DNA of 35,254 nucleotides, taken from Sphaerochaeta sp. UBA5849 (lineage in GTDB: Bacteria > Spirochaetota > Spirochaetia > Sphaerochaetales > Sphaerochaetaceae). Shown piece by piece: positions 24,959-33,136 of this stretch; position 1 is the first letter of the stretch, and each line of letters opens with the position of its first letter. The position numbers and the translations under genes are program-made. The stretch spans positions 1 to 35,254 of the forward strand of contig DJGJ01000016.1 in the NCBI GenBank assembly GCA_002432715.1, written 5' to 3'. The notes beneath the pieces are model-generated. The model ran no database searches. It was not told the origin of the DNA and worked only from the letters and a program-made list of their open reading frames with translations.

Positions 24959-25019
24959 GTCTATTTTTATGCAAAAGTTATGCATATAAATAGACGAAAT
25001 GCATACGAAGTTGTACAAT
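24959..25019 (+). promoter_or_regulatory. Promoter with overlapping long inverted repeat upstream of ilvE
   Basis: A 15-bp inverted repeat with one mismatch (24959-24973 and 24981-24995, 7-base centre) begins GTCTATTT and ends AAATAGAC. ATGCA recurs three times within and just after it. TAGACG (24991-24996), a 17-bp spacer and TACAAT (25014-25019) form a plausible promoter, so the repeat overlaps the -35 box as a repressor operator would. It is too AT-rich for a typical terminator. Confidence 0.45.
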
Positions 25020-25069
25020 AGCCCCCAATACAAGTCACACAAGGCGCATCTCAGCCGAAGGAACAGCGT

Positions 25070-26095
25070 ATGAATAAGAAAAACATTGATTGGGGCAGTC
25101 TTGGTTTCTCCTACACCAAGACCGATAGTCGGTATGTCTCGTACTGGAAGAACAACCAGTGGGATGATGGGGCACTGGTAGAGGATGCCAATGTAACCAT
25201 CAGCGAGAGTGCAGGGGTCCTACAATACGCACAGACCTGTTTTGAAGGCCTCAAAGTATATACGACCGTTGATGGAAAGGTTGTAGCCTTTCGTCCCGAT
25301 CTCAATGCCCAACGCATGTCCGATACCGCCCTCAGGCTCTTGATGCCTCCGTTCCCCCAGGATCGTTTTCTTGACGCCTTGGATCAACTGGTAAAGGCCA
25401 ATCTCGCCTATGTGCCTCCCTACGGCAGCGGAGCCACCCTCTACATCAGGCCGTTTCTCTTCGGAAGCGGCCCGGTCATCGGGGTTGCTCCCGCCCCCGA
25501 GTATACCTTCAGGATGTTCTGCACCCCGGTCGGACCCTATTTCAAGAGTGGAATCAAGCCGTTGAAGCTGCAGGTCAGTGAATTCGACCGGGCGGCCCCC
25601 CGCGGTACCGGACATATCAAGGGCGGACTGAACTACGCAATGAGCCTTTATGCAGGACACGAAGCCCACAAGAATGGGTTTGCAGAGAATCTCTACCTCG
25701 ATGCTGCAACACAGACCTACGTCGAGGAGACCGGTGGGGCGAACTTCATATTCGTTACCAAGGACAACAAGGTGGTGACACCCAAGAGCCCTTCGATCCT
25801 GCCATCGATCACCCGCCGTTCGTTGATGTATGTCGCCAAGGAGATTCTTCACCTCGAGACCGAGGAGAGGCCGATTCCGCTGGAGGAAGTCGCCGAATTT
25901 GCTGAAGGCGGACTGTGCGGCACTGCGGCGGTCATCTCTCCCATCGGTTCGATTACCACGAGCAAAGGCGTGATCACCATGCCCAGCGGCATGGAGCACA
26001 TGGGACCGATCACCCAAAAGTTGTACGATACGCTCACCGGCATCCAGATGGGAAGACTCGAAGCCCCGGAGGGTTGGATTCATCCAATCGCATAA
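25070..26095 (+). CDS. ilvE: Branched-chain amino acid aminotransferase
   Basis: This is a 341-residue class-IV PLP aminotransferase, BCAT type II (about 340-360 residues). It interconverts leucine, isoleucine and valine with their 2-oxo acids using 2-oxoglutarate/glutamate. Landmarks are LQYAQTCFEGLKVY, FRPDLNAQRM, LYIRPFLFGSG, the PLP-binding K184 in GTGHIKGGLNYAMS, and VEETGGANFIFV. A monocistronic unit: promoter/operator upstream, strong terminator downstream, AAGGAAC as ribosome-binding site. No other ilv or leu genes are nearby. Confidence 0.95.
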   Translation: MNKKNIDWGSLGFSYTKTDSRYVSYWKNNQWDDGALVEDANVTISESAGVLQYAQTCFEGLKVYTTVDGKVVAFRPDLNAQRMSDTALRLLMPPFPQDRFLDALDQLVKANLAYVPPYGSGATLYIRPFLFGSGPVIGVAPAPEYTFRMFCTPVGPYFKSGIKPLKLQVSEFDRAAPRGTGHIKGGLNYAMSLYAGHEAHKNGFAENLYLDAATQTYVEETGGANFIFVTKDNKVVTPKSPSILPSITRRSLMYVAKEILHLETEERPIPLEEVAEFAEGGLCGTAAVISPIGSITTSKGVITMPSGMEHMGPITQKLYDTLTGIQMGRLEAPEGWIHPIA

Positions 26096-26116
26096 GCAAT
26101 CTTGCAAGACCATTCC

Positions 26117-26144
26117 CCCCGCTTTCCTGGAAGGCGGGGTTTTT
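26117..26144 (+). terminator. Rho-independent terminator after ilvE
   Basis: A 10-bp stem CCCCGCTTTC / GAAGGCGGGG with one G-T wobble has a 3-base loop and is followed directly by TTTTT. Confidence 0.88.
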
Positions 26145-26188
26145 AATGCGCTCGACCAGCATCTGCGCGCCCAATTTACACATGTTCC

Positions 26189-26217
26189 TTTACTGCCGAT
26201 GCAGGTTGCTGTACAGT
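26189..26217 (+). promoter_or_regulatory. Possible promoter of the metallopeptidase gene
   Basis: TTTACT, a 17-bp spacer and TACAGT. The predicted start would fall within the GCAAGGAG ribosome-binding site, which weakens the call. Confidence 0.3.
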
Positions 26218-26234
26218 AATGCAAGGAGTTGCCC

Positions 26235-28886
26235 ATGTTCCGTTTGAAAGTTTTTCTCCTGATTTTGCTTCTTTCATCTGGTTCTTTGGTTGCCGTCTCC
26301 TATCAACAGATGGAGACCGAACACACGCGCATCATCTTTGAAGAGGATGACCTGACATATGCCCGGCAGCTATCGGTGTTCGCCGACGAGGTGTTTGAGC
26401 AGCTTGCCCCATTTCTCGCCCATACTCCTTCAGTCAAGGTTCCTGTGGTCATCACGTCCAATACAGCCTTTGCGAATGGATACTACATAAACTTTCCCTC
26501 TGCCGTCTACCTCTATGTTACCAGCCCTGAAGACCGTTTCCTCGGCTCTCGAACCCAGGACTGGTTGAAAAGCCTGTTTATTCATGAGCTGACCCATTAT
26601 ATACACCTGACAGCACCCGTTGGTCCTGCGAAATTCTTGCGGTTTCTCGGCCCCGGCGTGACTGCCATGAGTACCGTCTTCATGCCTGGATGGTGGATAG
26701 AAGGAATCACCACCTATGCAGAGACAGCCTTTGTTGAGCATGGTGGAAGGGGAGACTCGCTGCCGTTTGCCAGAATCTACCAGGCATCCTTGGCTCAAGA
26801 CTCCATGTGGTCGCTCTCACAAGGAGCCTACAACGGTCCTTTCAACCCTTCCAACCGCATCTATGTCACCGGATACCTCATGGTCGATTACCTTGTTCGC
26901 CAGTATGGAAGCTCTGCATATGCAGACATCAACCGCCGATTTGCAGCCTTTCCTTTCTTCGGTCTCTCTCCTGCTTTCAAAAAGGTGACCGGCCACTCTG
27001 CAAACGAGCTGTTCACGCTCGCCCTGCAAGAGGCCCAAGCGATTGAGCAATCCTCCGAGCATCTGTTTGGCGAGCCGATGCAGGGTGACCGATATCTTCC
27101 CTCTCCCACATCGATCGGCCTCGTCGGGTATATACAAAGCCCCTATGAGGGAAGAGCGCTGTATCGGTATTCAGCTGATGGCTCAGCAGAGAAGCTTATG
27201 GACTTGAGTCTTGATGGAGGCTCTTGTATCTCGTTTGCAACCGATACTGCCGTCTTTTCTTCACTATGGGCCGATACCAGCGACCCTTCCTCCCTCGCCT
27301 TGTCCGCAGTCAGCTACAGCGACCTGTTCCTGCTCAATCTTTCAACACTCAGGGCAAAAAGGCTTACCAAGGCTCAGCGCTTGGTGCAGCCTGCCATCAG
27401 TTCCGACGGATCGCGAATCGTCGCCAGCCGGGTCAATGGCAGTTTCTATGACTTGGTAGAAGTCAAAACCGATACCATGGAAGTAATCACGCTGGCATCA
27501 AAAGAGCGGGTGAGCTTTTTGGAACCCGTATTGAACAGGGATGGCTCGAAGCTTGCATATCTTGCACTAGAGAGTGGAAATTCCTCGCTGTATCTGCTTG
27601 AGGAAGGAAAAGAGCCGTTGTTGCTGGTGGGGCCGACCGCCGATGAACTACGTGCGCCTTCCTTTGAAGAAGATGACTCGATACTCTTTGTCAAGGAACT
27701 CGAACTCTATCGAATCAATTGTGCGACAGGCCGCATACAGCTTGTCCACACCGACAGTGTGGGAGTGTACTCTGCAGCTGTGCAGGCGGATGAGCTCTTC
27801 TATGAAACGTATACAGCGCAAGGTTTTGCAGTAAAGAAAACAGTACTTCAATCTTCTTTTGACAGCCCGATTTCCCTCCGTGATCCGCTCTCTGTTGCAT
27901 CGTATGCTGAAACTGTCTCGTATCAATCGTCACCCTATTACGACAACCTGCAATTCAACCTTGCCTTGCCGTTTCCTTTCGTCGAGGCAAATCAGTTTCA
28001 GATGGGAATCTGGTTTCATGCAACCAGCCTGCTTCGCAGGCACAGCCTGGTCGGCAGCGTCGGTTGGTCCATCCGGGGGGCAAAACTCTTGGCCGACCTA
28101 AACTATCAATACGATGCATCCACCTATGCACTTGCACTGGGGTTGGCCTTGAACCAATACGATATCACCACAGACTTGTATGTGAGCAGCGCCTATGCTG
28201 CTGCCGTAGTCCCTCTTTTCTCCTGGACGGGGTACTCCCATTTTCGGGGCTTGAGCATCAAACCCAAGATATCCCTGATATGGGACTCAACAGGATTAAC
28301 CACAACCGGCTCTGCAATGCTTGGATACACCCGGCAAAACCGCAACAGCCGGACCATGGATTTCTTCGGACCTGCCGGCTTTGCCACCAGCGGTGGTGTG
28401 ATGCTCCAAAGCGGGATGAACGCTCCGATCCTCTTTGGATCGGTGGGGATGCAGATGCGCCTCTTTGATAGCTCGGCCATGGTGCGATTTGTTTTGGATG
28501 CCATCGGAACAAGCTCGGCGAATATGGGAAACTACTATGCACTGTTCTCCTTCAAGCCTCTGCAAAGTGGAAGCGGCAAACTGCGACTCTCGACCTCCAT
28601 CCGGCTCCCGCTGGGGCTCTTCGATGCCCCCATACCGTATGGAGGATTGACCGGAGCCGGACTTGAAATTACAGCCCAAAGCGCTTGGTATGTGAATGCG
28701 GACACGTTGATCTGGGAAGGAGCCTGGGCGGCAGCCGCCCGCTTGACTGCAAACATGGTTCTAGGCGGACCGGCGGTTGCGTTTCAACCCTTCGCCGAAT
28801 TGGCCTATCTCTTTGGCCCCGGCAAGTGGCAGTTCTCCCTTGGCCTGGATGGACAGTCGCTCAAAACGTTTCTTGCGATCAAGTGA
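26235..28886 (+). CDS. Secreted zinc metallopeptidase with propeller-like and barrel-like regions
   Basis: This is an 883-residue exported protein. The signal peptide is about 1-22. The metallopeptidase domain (about 25-260) is of gluzincin / peptidase_MA type: HELTH at 117-121 supplies two zinc-binding His and the catalytic Glu, and E156 in WWIEGITTYAE is the probable third ligand. Residues 270-560 contain repeated SxDGS-like strands (ISSDGSRIVAS; LNRDGSKLAYL), suggesting a TolB-like beta-propeller. Residues 575-883 alternate polar and aromatic residues in short strands and end LDGQSLKTFLAIK, suggesting an outer-membrane beta-barrel. The ATG at 26235 is chosen because GCAAGGAG lies six bases upstream. 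The 3' end overlaps the convergent barrel gene by eight bases. Substrate unknown. Confidence 0.75.
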   Translation: MFRLKVFLLILLLSSGSLVAVSYQQMETEHTRIIFEEDDLTYARQLSVFADEVFEQLAPFLAHTPSVKVPVVITSNTAFANGYYINFPSAVYLYVTSPEDRFLGSRTQDWLKSLFIHELTHYIHLTAPVGPAKFLRFLGPGVTAMSTVFMPGWWIEGITTYAETAFVEHGGRGDSLPFARIYQASLAQDSMWSLSQGAYNGPFNPSNRIYVTGYLMVDYLVRQYGSSAYADINRRFAAFPFFGLSPAFKKVTGHSANELFTLALQEAQAIEQSSEHLFGEPMQGDRYLPSPTSIGLVGYIQSPYEGRALYRYSADGSAEKLMDLSLDGGSCISFATDTAVFSSLWADTSDPSSLALSAVSYSDLFLLNLSTLRAKRLTKAQRLVQPAISSDGSRIVASRVNGSFYDLVEVKTDTMEVITLASKERVSFLEPVLNRDGSKLAYLALESGNSSLYLLEEGKEPLLLVGPTADELRAPSFEEDDSILFVKELELYRINCATGRIQLVHTDSVGVYSAAVQADELFYETYTAQGFAVKKTVLQSSFDSPISLRDPLSVASYAETVSYQSSPYYDNLQFNLALPFPFVEANQFQMGIWFHATSLLRRHSLVGSVGWSIRGAKLLADLNYQYDASTYALALGLALNQYDITTDLYVSSAYAAAVVPLFSWTGYSHFRGLSIKPKISLIWDSTGLTTTGSAMLGYTRQNRNSRTMDFFGPAGFATSGGVMLQSGMNAPILFGSVGMQMRLFDSSAMVRFVLDAIGTSSANMGNYYALFSFKPLQSGSGKLRLSTSIRLPLGLFDAPIPYGGLTGAGLEITAQSAWYVNADTLIWEGAWAAAARLTANMVLGGPAVAFQPFAELAYLFGPGKWQFSLGLDGQSLKTFLAIK

Positions 28887-30210
28887 GGTCGTGGTCGATA
28901 TCGAGCACGATTCCGGCCATAAGAATCCAGGGGCCTGTATGAGGTTTGAAATACTCCACGGTAGTAATCGAATCAGCATTGAACACATAGGAGAGGCTTA
29001 CTGCAAGCCGCGGATGGTAGCTTGTATTGCCGACCACCCACCAATAGGTGGTTCCAATACGCAGGCCGACCTCCATACCGATGCTCGGCCTGACTTCCTC
29101 CACCAAGGTGGTGGTATAGTTCTGCTGCAGATTGAAACGATGCAGCCCGGCCGATACTTTTGCATAGGGAGTGAGGAAGGCTGACGGGCTTTCAAACTCC
29201 CACCGGTACCCAAGCTGCCAGGAACCGAGGTTCATCCTGTCGTTCTGATCCTCCCAGCGATTAAGCATGGGGCCGTTGGTGTGCTTCACCTCAAAACTGA
29301 AGGACCCGAAGGAGAAGGCAACCAATCTGTTTTGATGACCCTCATGGTTGTACAGGATTCCGGAGGTAAAGGTGAAATCGGTCTGTTTGTACGTCTTTGG
29401 CTGCTTGAAGGCGAGCACGTTTACACTAAACGATCCGTAAGATGCTCCCGAATCCAAAAAGGAGAAGAAGGATGACTGCAGCAAGCCGCCGTCGTAGACA
29501 TAGGCGAGCCTGAGACCTTCATAACGCTGCTCTTGGATGCTTTGGCTCGGGTAAAGATCTTCTACGTACTTCTCTACGTACCCGAGCCGCAGGGTGAGAA
29601 ATCCGTGATAGGAGATGAAGGCGTTCGCTTCAAACAGGAGTTCCCATTGGTGGGCATAGGATGTTCCCAGCTCAATACCCGTCAAGGTGTTGGAGCCAAG
29701 GTAGGCCGCCTGTGTTTTGAGTGCAAGGTAGGGATGCACCCAGAATTGGTTCTCATCATAGGTCAAGGTGACCAGGTCGCGACCGATGAGGGTGTGAAAC
29801 CAGTTCTGGATGGTCTGCAAGCCCAGGTTCCCGGTCAGGACAACCCCTGCCGACCCTGCCACTCCAATTCCTATTGTGGTTGTTGGAGTAAAGAGGAATG
29901 GGTACGATGCACCAATCTGGATCTCATCGTAACGTCGGTTGCTTTGGATGCGGTCGGTATAGCTTCTTACGAAGGTCTGGAAGCTGAGATTGTTGTCAAA
30001 CGTCGCCTCCAAGGACGACCCGAAGGAAAATCCGTCATCTTGATTATATCCCAACCCCATGGTGTACCAATCGTTGCCGGTCCCGATTGAGAGGGAATCC
30101 AAAGATAACCCATAGGCTGGTATTGGCAAGCCGAGAATGCATAGCAAAAGAAGAATGTCAGCTCTTTTGCGCAAGCTCAAGCCAACGTTCTTCCAGATTT
30201 TCAAGTTCAT
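28879..30210 (-). CDS. Predicted outer-membrane beta-barrel protein
   Basis: This is a 443-residue exported protein with no recognised family. A signal peptide (RADILLLLCILGLPIPAYG) is followed by short alternating amphipathic strands rich in Y, F, G and S throughout (SLEATFDNNLSFQTFVRSY; GIELGTSYAHQWELLFEANA; LRLAYVYDGGLLQSSFFSF), ending near ILMAGIVLDIDHDLT. This pattern is typical of outer-membrane barrels. The start is uncertain: ATG at 30210 and 30222 and TTG at 30174 all give usable signal peptides, and all lie inside the 3' end of the upstream ABC-F gene, so translation is probably coupled. It is last in the EamA/ABC-F/barrel group and overlaps the metallopeptidase gene tail to tail. 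Confidence 0.65.
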   Translation of the reverse strand: MNLKIWKNVGLSLRKRADILLLLCILGLPIPAYGLSLDSLSIGTGNDWYTMGLGYNQDDGFSFGSSLEATFDNNLSFQTFVRSYTDRIQSNRRYDEIQIGASYPFLFTPTTTIGIGVAGSAGVVLTGNLGLQTIQNWFHTLIGRDLVTLTYDENQFWVHPYLALKTQAAYLGSNTLTGIELGTSYAHQWELLFEANAFISYHGFLTLRLGYVEKYVEDLYPSQSIQEQRYEGLRLAYVYDGGLLQSSFFSFLDSGASYGSFSVNVLAFKQPKTYKQTDFTFTSGILYNHEGHQNRLVAFSFGSFSFEVKHTNGPMLNRWEDQNDRMNLGSWQLGYRWEFESPSAFLTPYAKVSAGLHRFNLQQNYTTTLVEEVRPSIGMEVGLRIGTTYWWVVGNTSYHPRLAVSLSYVFNADSITTVEYFKPHTGPWILMAGIVLDIDHDLT

Positions 30211-32017
30211 TCCGTAGTGCATGGTATCTCTCTGTCCGCTCGGCGAGCGTTCCTTCTTGTGTTGGTCTCGCATCAGCAAAACTTGCTTCCAGGTTTGCAA
30301 GGTGCTGCTGTATTGTTTCGATGGTGGCTTCGATGGTTTCGAATTCCTTCTGTTCCCTAAAGCTCAAGCCTTTTTTCTCGCTGCGCTTGTTCTGCACCGG
30401 CGGGGGGGACTCACCCTGGGCTGCCTTCACAGGCTTCTCTTTCTCGCGCTCCCGCCACTGGCTGTAGCGCATGGTTTCATAGGTGACCGACCCATCATCG
30501 GCGAGGATGAACAACTCATCACAGGTAAGATCGAGAAAAGCTCGGTCGTGGCTGACGATAAGAACACATCCTGCAAAGTCCTGGATGTACTGTTCCAGGT
30601 TCTCCATCGTAGGTAGGTCAAGGTCGTTCGTAGGTTCATCGAGCAAAAGAAAGTTAGGATTGGACAGCAATCTCGAGACCAGGTACAATCTTCGCTGCTC
30701 GCCCCCCGAAAGGCTGGCGATGCTTTGGCGGTGCATGGAGGCTGGAAACCCGAAGAGTTCAAGGAATTTGGCGGCGCTTACCACTTGGTTGGGGCCGAGG
30801 ACCACCTGTTCGGCGATGTCCTCGACATATTCGAGGATGTGTTTGTCGCTAACCAAAGCCCTGCCGCCTTGGTCGTAGTAGGCGAAAACCGTATTCACTC
30901 CTTTGTCCAATTCTCCTTCATCCGGCTCAAGGTAGCCGCATAGCAGGTCCAGCAGTGTGGATTTGCCGCTTCCATTCGGGCCTATGACGCCAATGCGAGC
31001 TCCCTTGGAGAACGAGAACGAGAAATCACGGATGACGGCCTGTCCACCATAGCTTTTACTCAGGTGTTTCGCCTCGAGGATTTTCTTGCCCATGCGGCGG
31101 GACTGGGAATTGAAAATGCGCATCTCCTCATCGGTTTTTGTATTCTGACTGGCAAGCAAGGCTTCAATGCGGTCTTTTCTTCCACTATCCTTTCCTGTAC
31201 GAGCCTTCGGGCCGCGCTTGAGCCACTCCAGCTCCCGTCTGAGTACGGTTTTTATCCTATCCTGTTCCTTCTGGAGTCGCTCCAGCCGCTCTTCGCGGCG
31301 CTCGAGGTAGGAGGAGAAAGACCCCGGATGAAGGAATATCGAGCCGCTGTCCATCTCCAGGATGGCAGAGCACACGGAGTCGAGGAAATATCGGTCGTGG
31401 GTGACTAGAATTATGGTCGCAATGCTGTTTTTCAGATACAGTTCAAGCCATTCGATGGTCTGGATATCGAGGTGGTTGGTCGGCTCATCAAGCAGGAGCA
31501 TGGTGGGTTTTGCACACAAAACCCGTGCGATTGCTACTTTTTTCTGCATTCCCCCCGAAAGGGTGTCCATCCGTTGATCCAGCACATCGTAGAGTCCCAG
31601 CTCTCCCAGCAGTGATGCATAGTCGTTTTCAAGATTCCAAGCATCCAAGAGCTCCATCTGCTCGGTGAGATGAGCCAGCAGTGCTTCGTTGTGCCCGCCG
31701 CCAAGAGCCTGGTGATATGCACGATAGGTTTCAATTCTGGTACCTTGGCCACAGGCGAGGTAGGTTGCTACGGTATCGTGCTCTTTGAACTGTACTCCTT
31801 GGTCGAGCATCACCAGATCGGTGCCGTTCTTCATGGCGATGGTTCCGCTGTCACAGACGATTTGACCTGCCAGGAGCTTGAGAAAGGTGGATTTTCCTTG
31901 TCCGTTGCGGCCGATGAGGGCAACGTGGTCGCCTTCTTCCAAGCCGAAGCTGACCCCTTCAAACAGAGGTTCATCCTTCAGCGTTTTGGATACAGATTCC
32001 AGAGAGAGTACATTCAT
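30158..32017 (-). CDS. uup: ABC-F ATPase, Uup type
   Basis: This is a 619-residue soluble tandem ATPase of the ABC-F family; members act on ribosomes or nucleic-acid structures rather than in transport. Domain 1 has Walker A GRNGQGKS (36-43), LSGGMQKKVAIARVL and LLLDEPTNHLD. The linker contains RRELEWLKRGPKARTGK, characteristic of Uup. Domain 2 has GPNGSGKST, LSGGEQRRLYLVSRLL and LLLDEPTNDLD. A charged C-terminal coiled coil (about 550-615, KEFETIEATIETIQQHLANL) also points to Uup rather than EttA. The start lies 41 bases after the EamA stop. The barrel gene starts inside its 3' end. Confidence 0.93.
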   Translation of the reverse strand: MNVLSLESVSKTLKDEPLFEGVSFGLEEGDHVALIGRNGQGKSTFLKLLAGQIVCDSGTIAMKNGTDLVMLDQGVQFKEHDTVATYLACGQGTRIETYRAYHQALGGGHNEALLAHLTEQMELLDAWNLENDYASLLGELGLYDVLDQRMDTLSGGMQKKVAIARVLCAKPTMLLLDEPTNHLDIQTIEWLELYLKNSIATIILVTHDRYFLDSVCSAILEMDSGSIFLHPGSFSSYLERREERLERLQKEQDRIKTVLRRELEWLKRGPKARTGKDSGRKDRIEALLASQNTKTDEEMRIFNSQSRRMGKKILEAKHLSKSYGGQAVIRDFSFSFSKGARIGVIGPNGSGKSTLLDLLCGYLEPDEGELDKGVNTVFAYYDQGGRALVSDKHILEYVEDIAEQVVLGPNQVVSAAKFLELFGFPASMHRQSIASLSGGEQRRLYLVSRLLSNPNFLLLDEPTNDLDLPTMENLEQYIQDFAGCVLIVSHDRAFLDLTCDELFILADDGSVTYETMRYSQWREREKEKPVKAAQGESPPPVQNKRSEKKGLSFREQKEFETIEATIETIQQHLANLEASFADARPTQEGTLAERTERYHALRNELENLEERWLELAQKS

Positions 32018-32058
32018 GCTTCGAGCGTAGCGAAAAGTCGGGCTCTAGGCAAGCTGTT

Positions 32059-32970
32059 TCAAGCAGCCAGAAAGAGCACTGCAACCCCGGCGATGGAGAG
32101 GAAGGTGCCTGCCAGGCTCGATGCGGTGAGGTGTTTATGCAGAACAAAGCGGTCGAATGGGAGCAGGAGAATCGGGGTGACCTGGGTGATGGTGGTGACA
32201 ATGCCGACCGGAGCGAGCGTGAAGGCCCTCATCTGGCTTGACATGCCCAGCACAGGACCTGCAAAGGCGGCGAGTATCAAAAGGATGAGATACCGACGGT
32301 TTTTAAACACGGCGAAGTGCTGGACCGCATTGCGCTTGTAGAGGAAGTTGAAGACAAAGAAACAGAGCAGTCCTCCAATGTTGCGCAAGAGGTTGGTGGA
32401 GACGGGGCCTGTTTCATCAAGGGCGAACTTGGCCAGCAGGAACGAGAGTGATTGCAAAGCCGATGCCAAAATGGCATAGACAAAACCTTTGACTTTTGTA
32501 TCCCGCTCGTCTTTCTCCACCTTGCGGCGGGAGTCAAGCAGCACCATTACTGCTACTCCTGCAATGGTGGTCAGGATGCCGAGCATTTGAATGAGGTTGA
32601 GCCGCTCGTCAAACAGGATGTAGCCGAAAAAAGCGGTCACGACCGGCGAGAGGGTCATGATGACCATCGACTCCCTGCTTCCCAGCAGGATGTAGGCCTT
32701 GAAGAGGAGCATGTCGGTGATAAAGTAACCGAAAGCGCCGCTGGCCAGCAGGAAGATGTAGGTTCGGGCCGAGAGGGAGGTGGGAAACCAGATTCCTTCA
32801 ACCGCATAGGTGAGTACAAGAATCATGGGGAGGGCGATCCACATCCTGATATGGGCTACTGCATCAGAACCTGCTTTTGCACCGATGTGGCGGTAGATGA
32901 TCGAGTTCTGAGCCCAACAGGCTGCGGTCAAGAGGGCAAGCAGCTGCCCTACAACAAGGTTGTGTTCCAT
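32059..32970 (-). CDS. EamA/DMT-family permease
   Basis: This is a 303-residue inner-membrane protein with ten predicted transmembrane segments arranged as two EamA repeats (NLVVGQLLALLTAACWAQNS; KGFVYAILASALQSLSFLLA). The first repeat ends with SPVVTAFFGYILFDERLNLI and the second with TQVTPILLLPFDRFVLHKHL, the usual EamA repeat ends. The family exports or exchanges small metabolites; the substrate cannot be told. The ATG at 32970 is chosen because the first transmembrane helix starts there; the 38 codons further upstream are not EamA-like. No good ribosome-binding site is visible. First gene of the minus-strand group with uup and the barrel protein. Confidence 0.88.
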   Translation of the reverse strand: MEHNLVVGQLLALLTAACWAQNSIIYRHIGAKAGSDAVAHIRMWIALPMILVLTYAVEGIWFPTSLSARTYIFLLASGAFGYFITDMLLFKAYILLGSRESMVIMTLSPVVTAFFGYILFDERLNLIQMLGILTTIAGVAVMVLLDSRRKVEKDERDTKVKGFVYAILASALQSLSFLLAKFALDETGPVSTNLLRNIGGLLCFFVFNFLYKRNAVQHFAVFKNRRYLILLILAAFAGPVLGMSSQMRAFTLAPVGIVTTITQVTPILLLPFDRFVLHKHLTASSLAGTFLSIAGVAVLFLAA

Positions 32971-32982
32971 GATGGGCCAAAC

Positions 32983-32988
32983 AGTATC
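32983..32988 (-). promoter_or_regulatory. Extended -10 box of the EamA gene
   Basis: TGTGATACT on the minus strand is an extended -10 (TG-n-GATACT), with a weak TTGCGT about 15 bp upstream. Transcription would begin about six bases before the ATG, so the message would be almost leaderless. Confidence 0.3.
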
Positions 32989-33112
32989 ACAAAGGGATTT
33001 CTTACGCAATGAAAGGCATGCCGAAGAACGTTTGGAAACAATGTAATGAAGAACCATCTTCAAACACGATGAATCGATTGGCAAAGAGTATATGCAGACT
33101 TGCAGGAGGAGT

Positions 33113-33124
33113 ATGAAGTTTTGA
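33113..33124 (+). CDS. Candidate three-codon leader ORF (M-K-F)
   Basis: AGGAGGAGT precedes ATGAAGTTTTGA. The TGA overlaps the AAGGAG that serves the flavoprotein's TTG start at 33137, an arrangement that would allow ribosomes to re-initiate. It may be chance. Confidence 0.15.
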   Translation: MKF

Positions 33125-33136
33125 AGGAGTGCTTCA

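Noticed and set aside
24959..24995. Inverted repeat as a rho-independent terminator of the RbsB-type operon
   Set aside because: The stem is AT-rich and no T-run follows the second arm; overlap with a promoter -35 fits an operator better.
24946..25069. T-box or leader-peptide attenuator upstream of ilvE
   Set aside because: No T-box consensus, no run of Leu/Ile/Val codons behind a ribosome-binding site, and the leader is too short.
25220..26236. Minus-strand open frame antisense to ilvE
   Set aside because: ilvE has its full length and PLP lysine; the antisense text is not protein-like and runs through the ilvE terminator.
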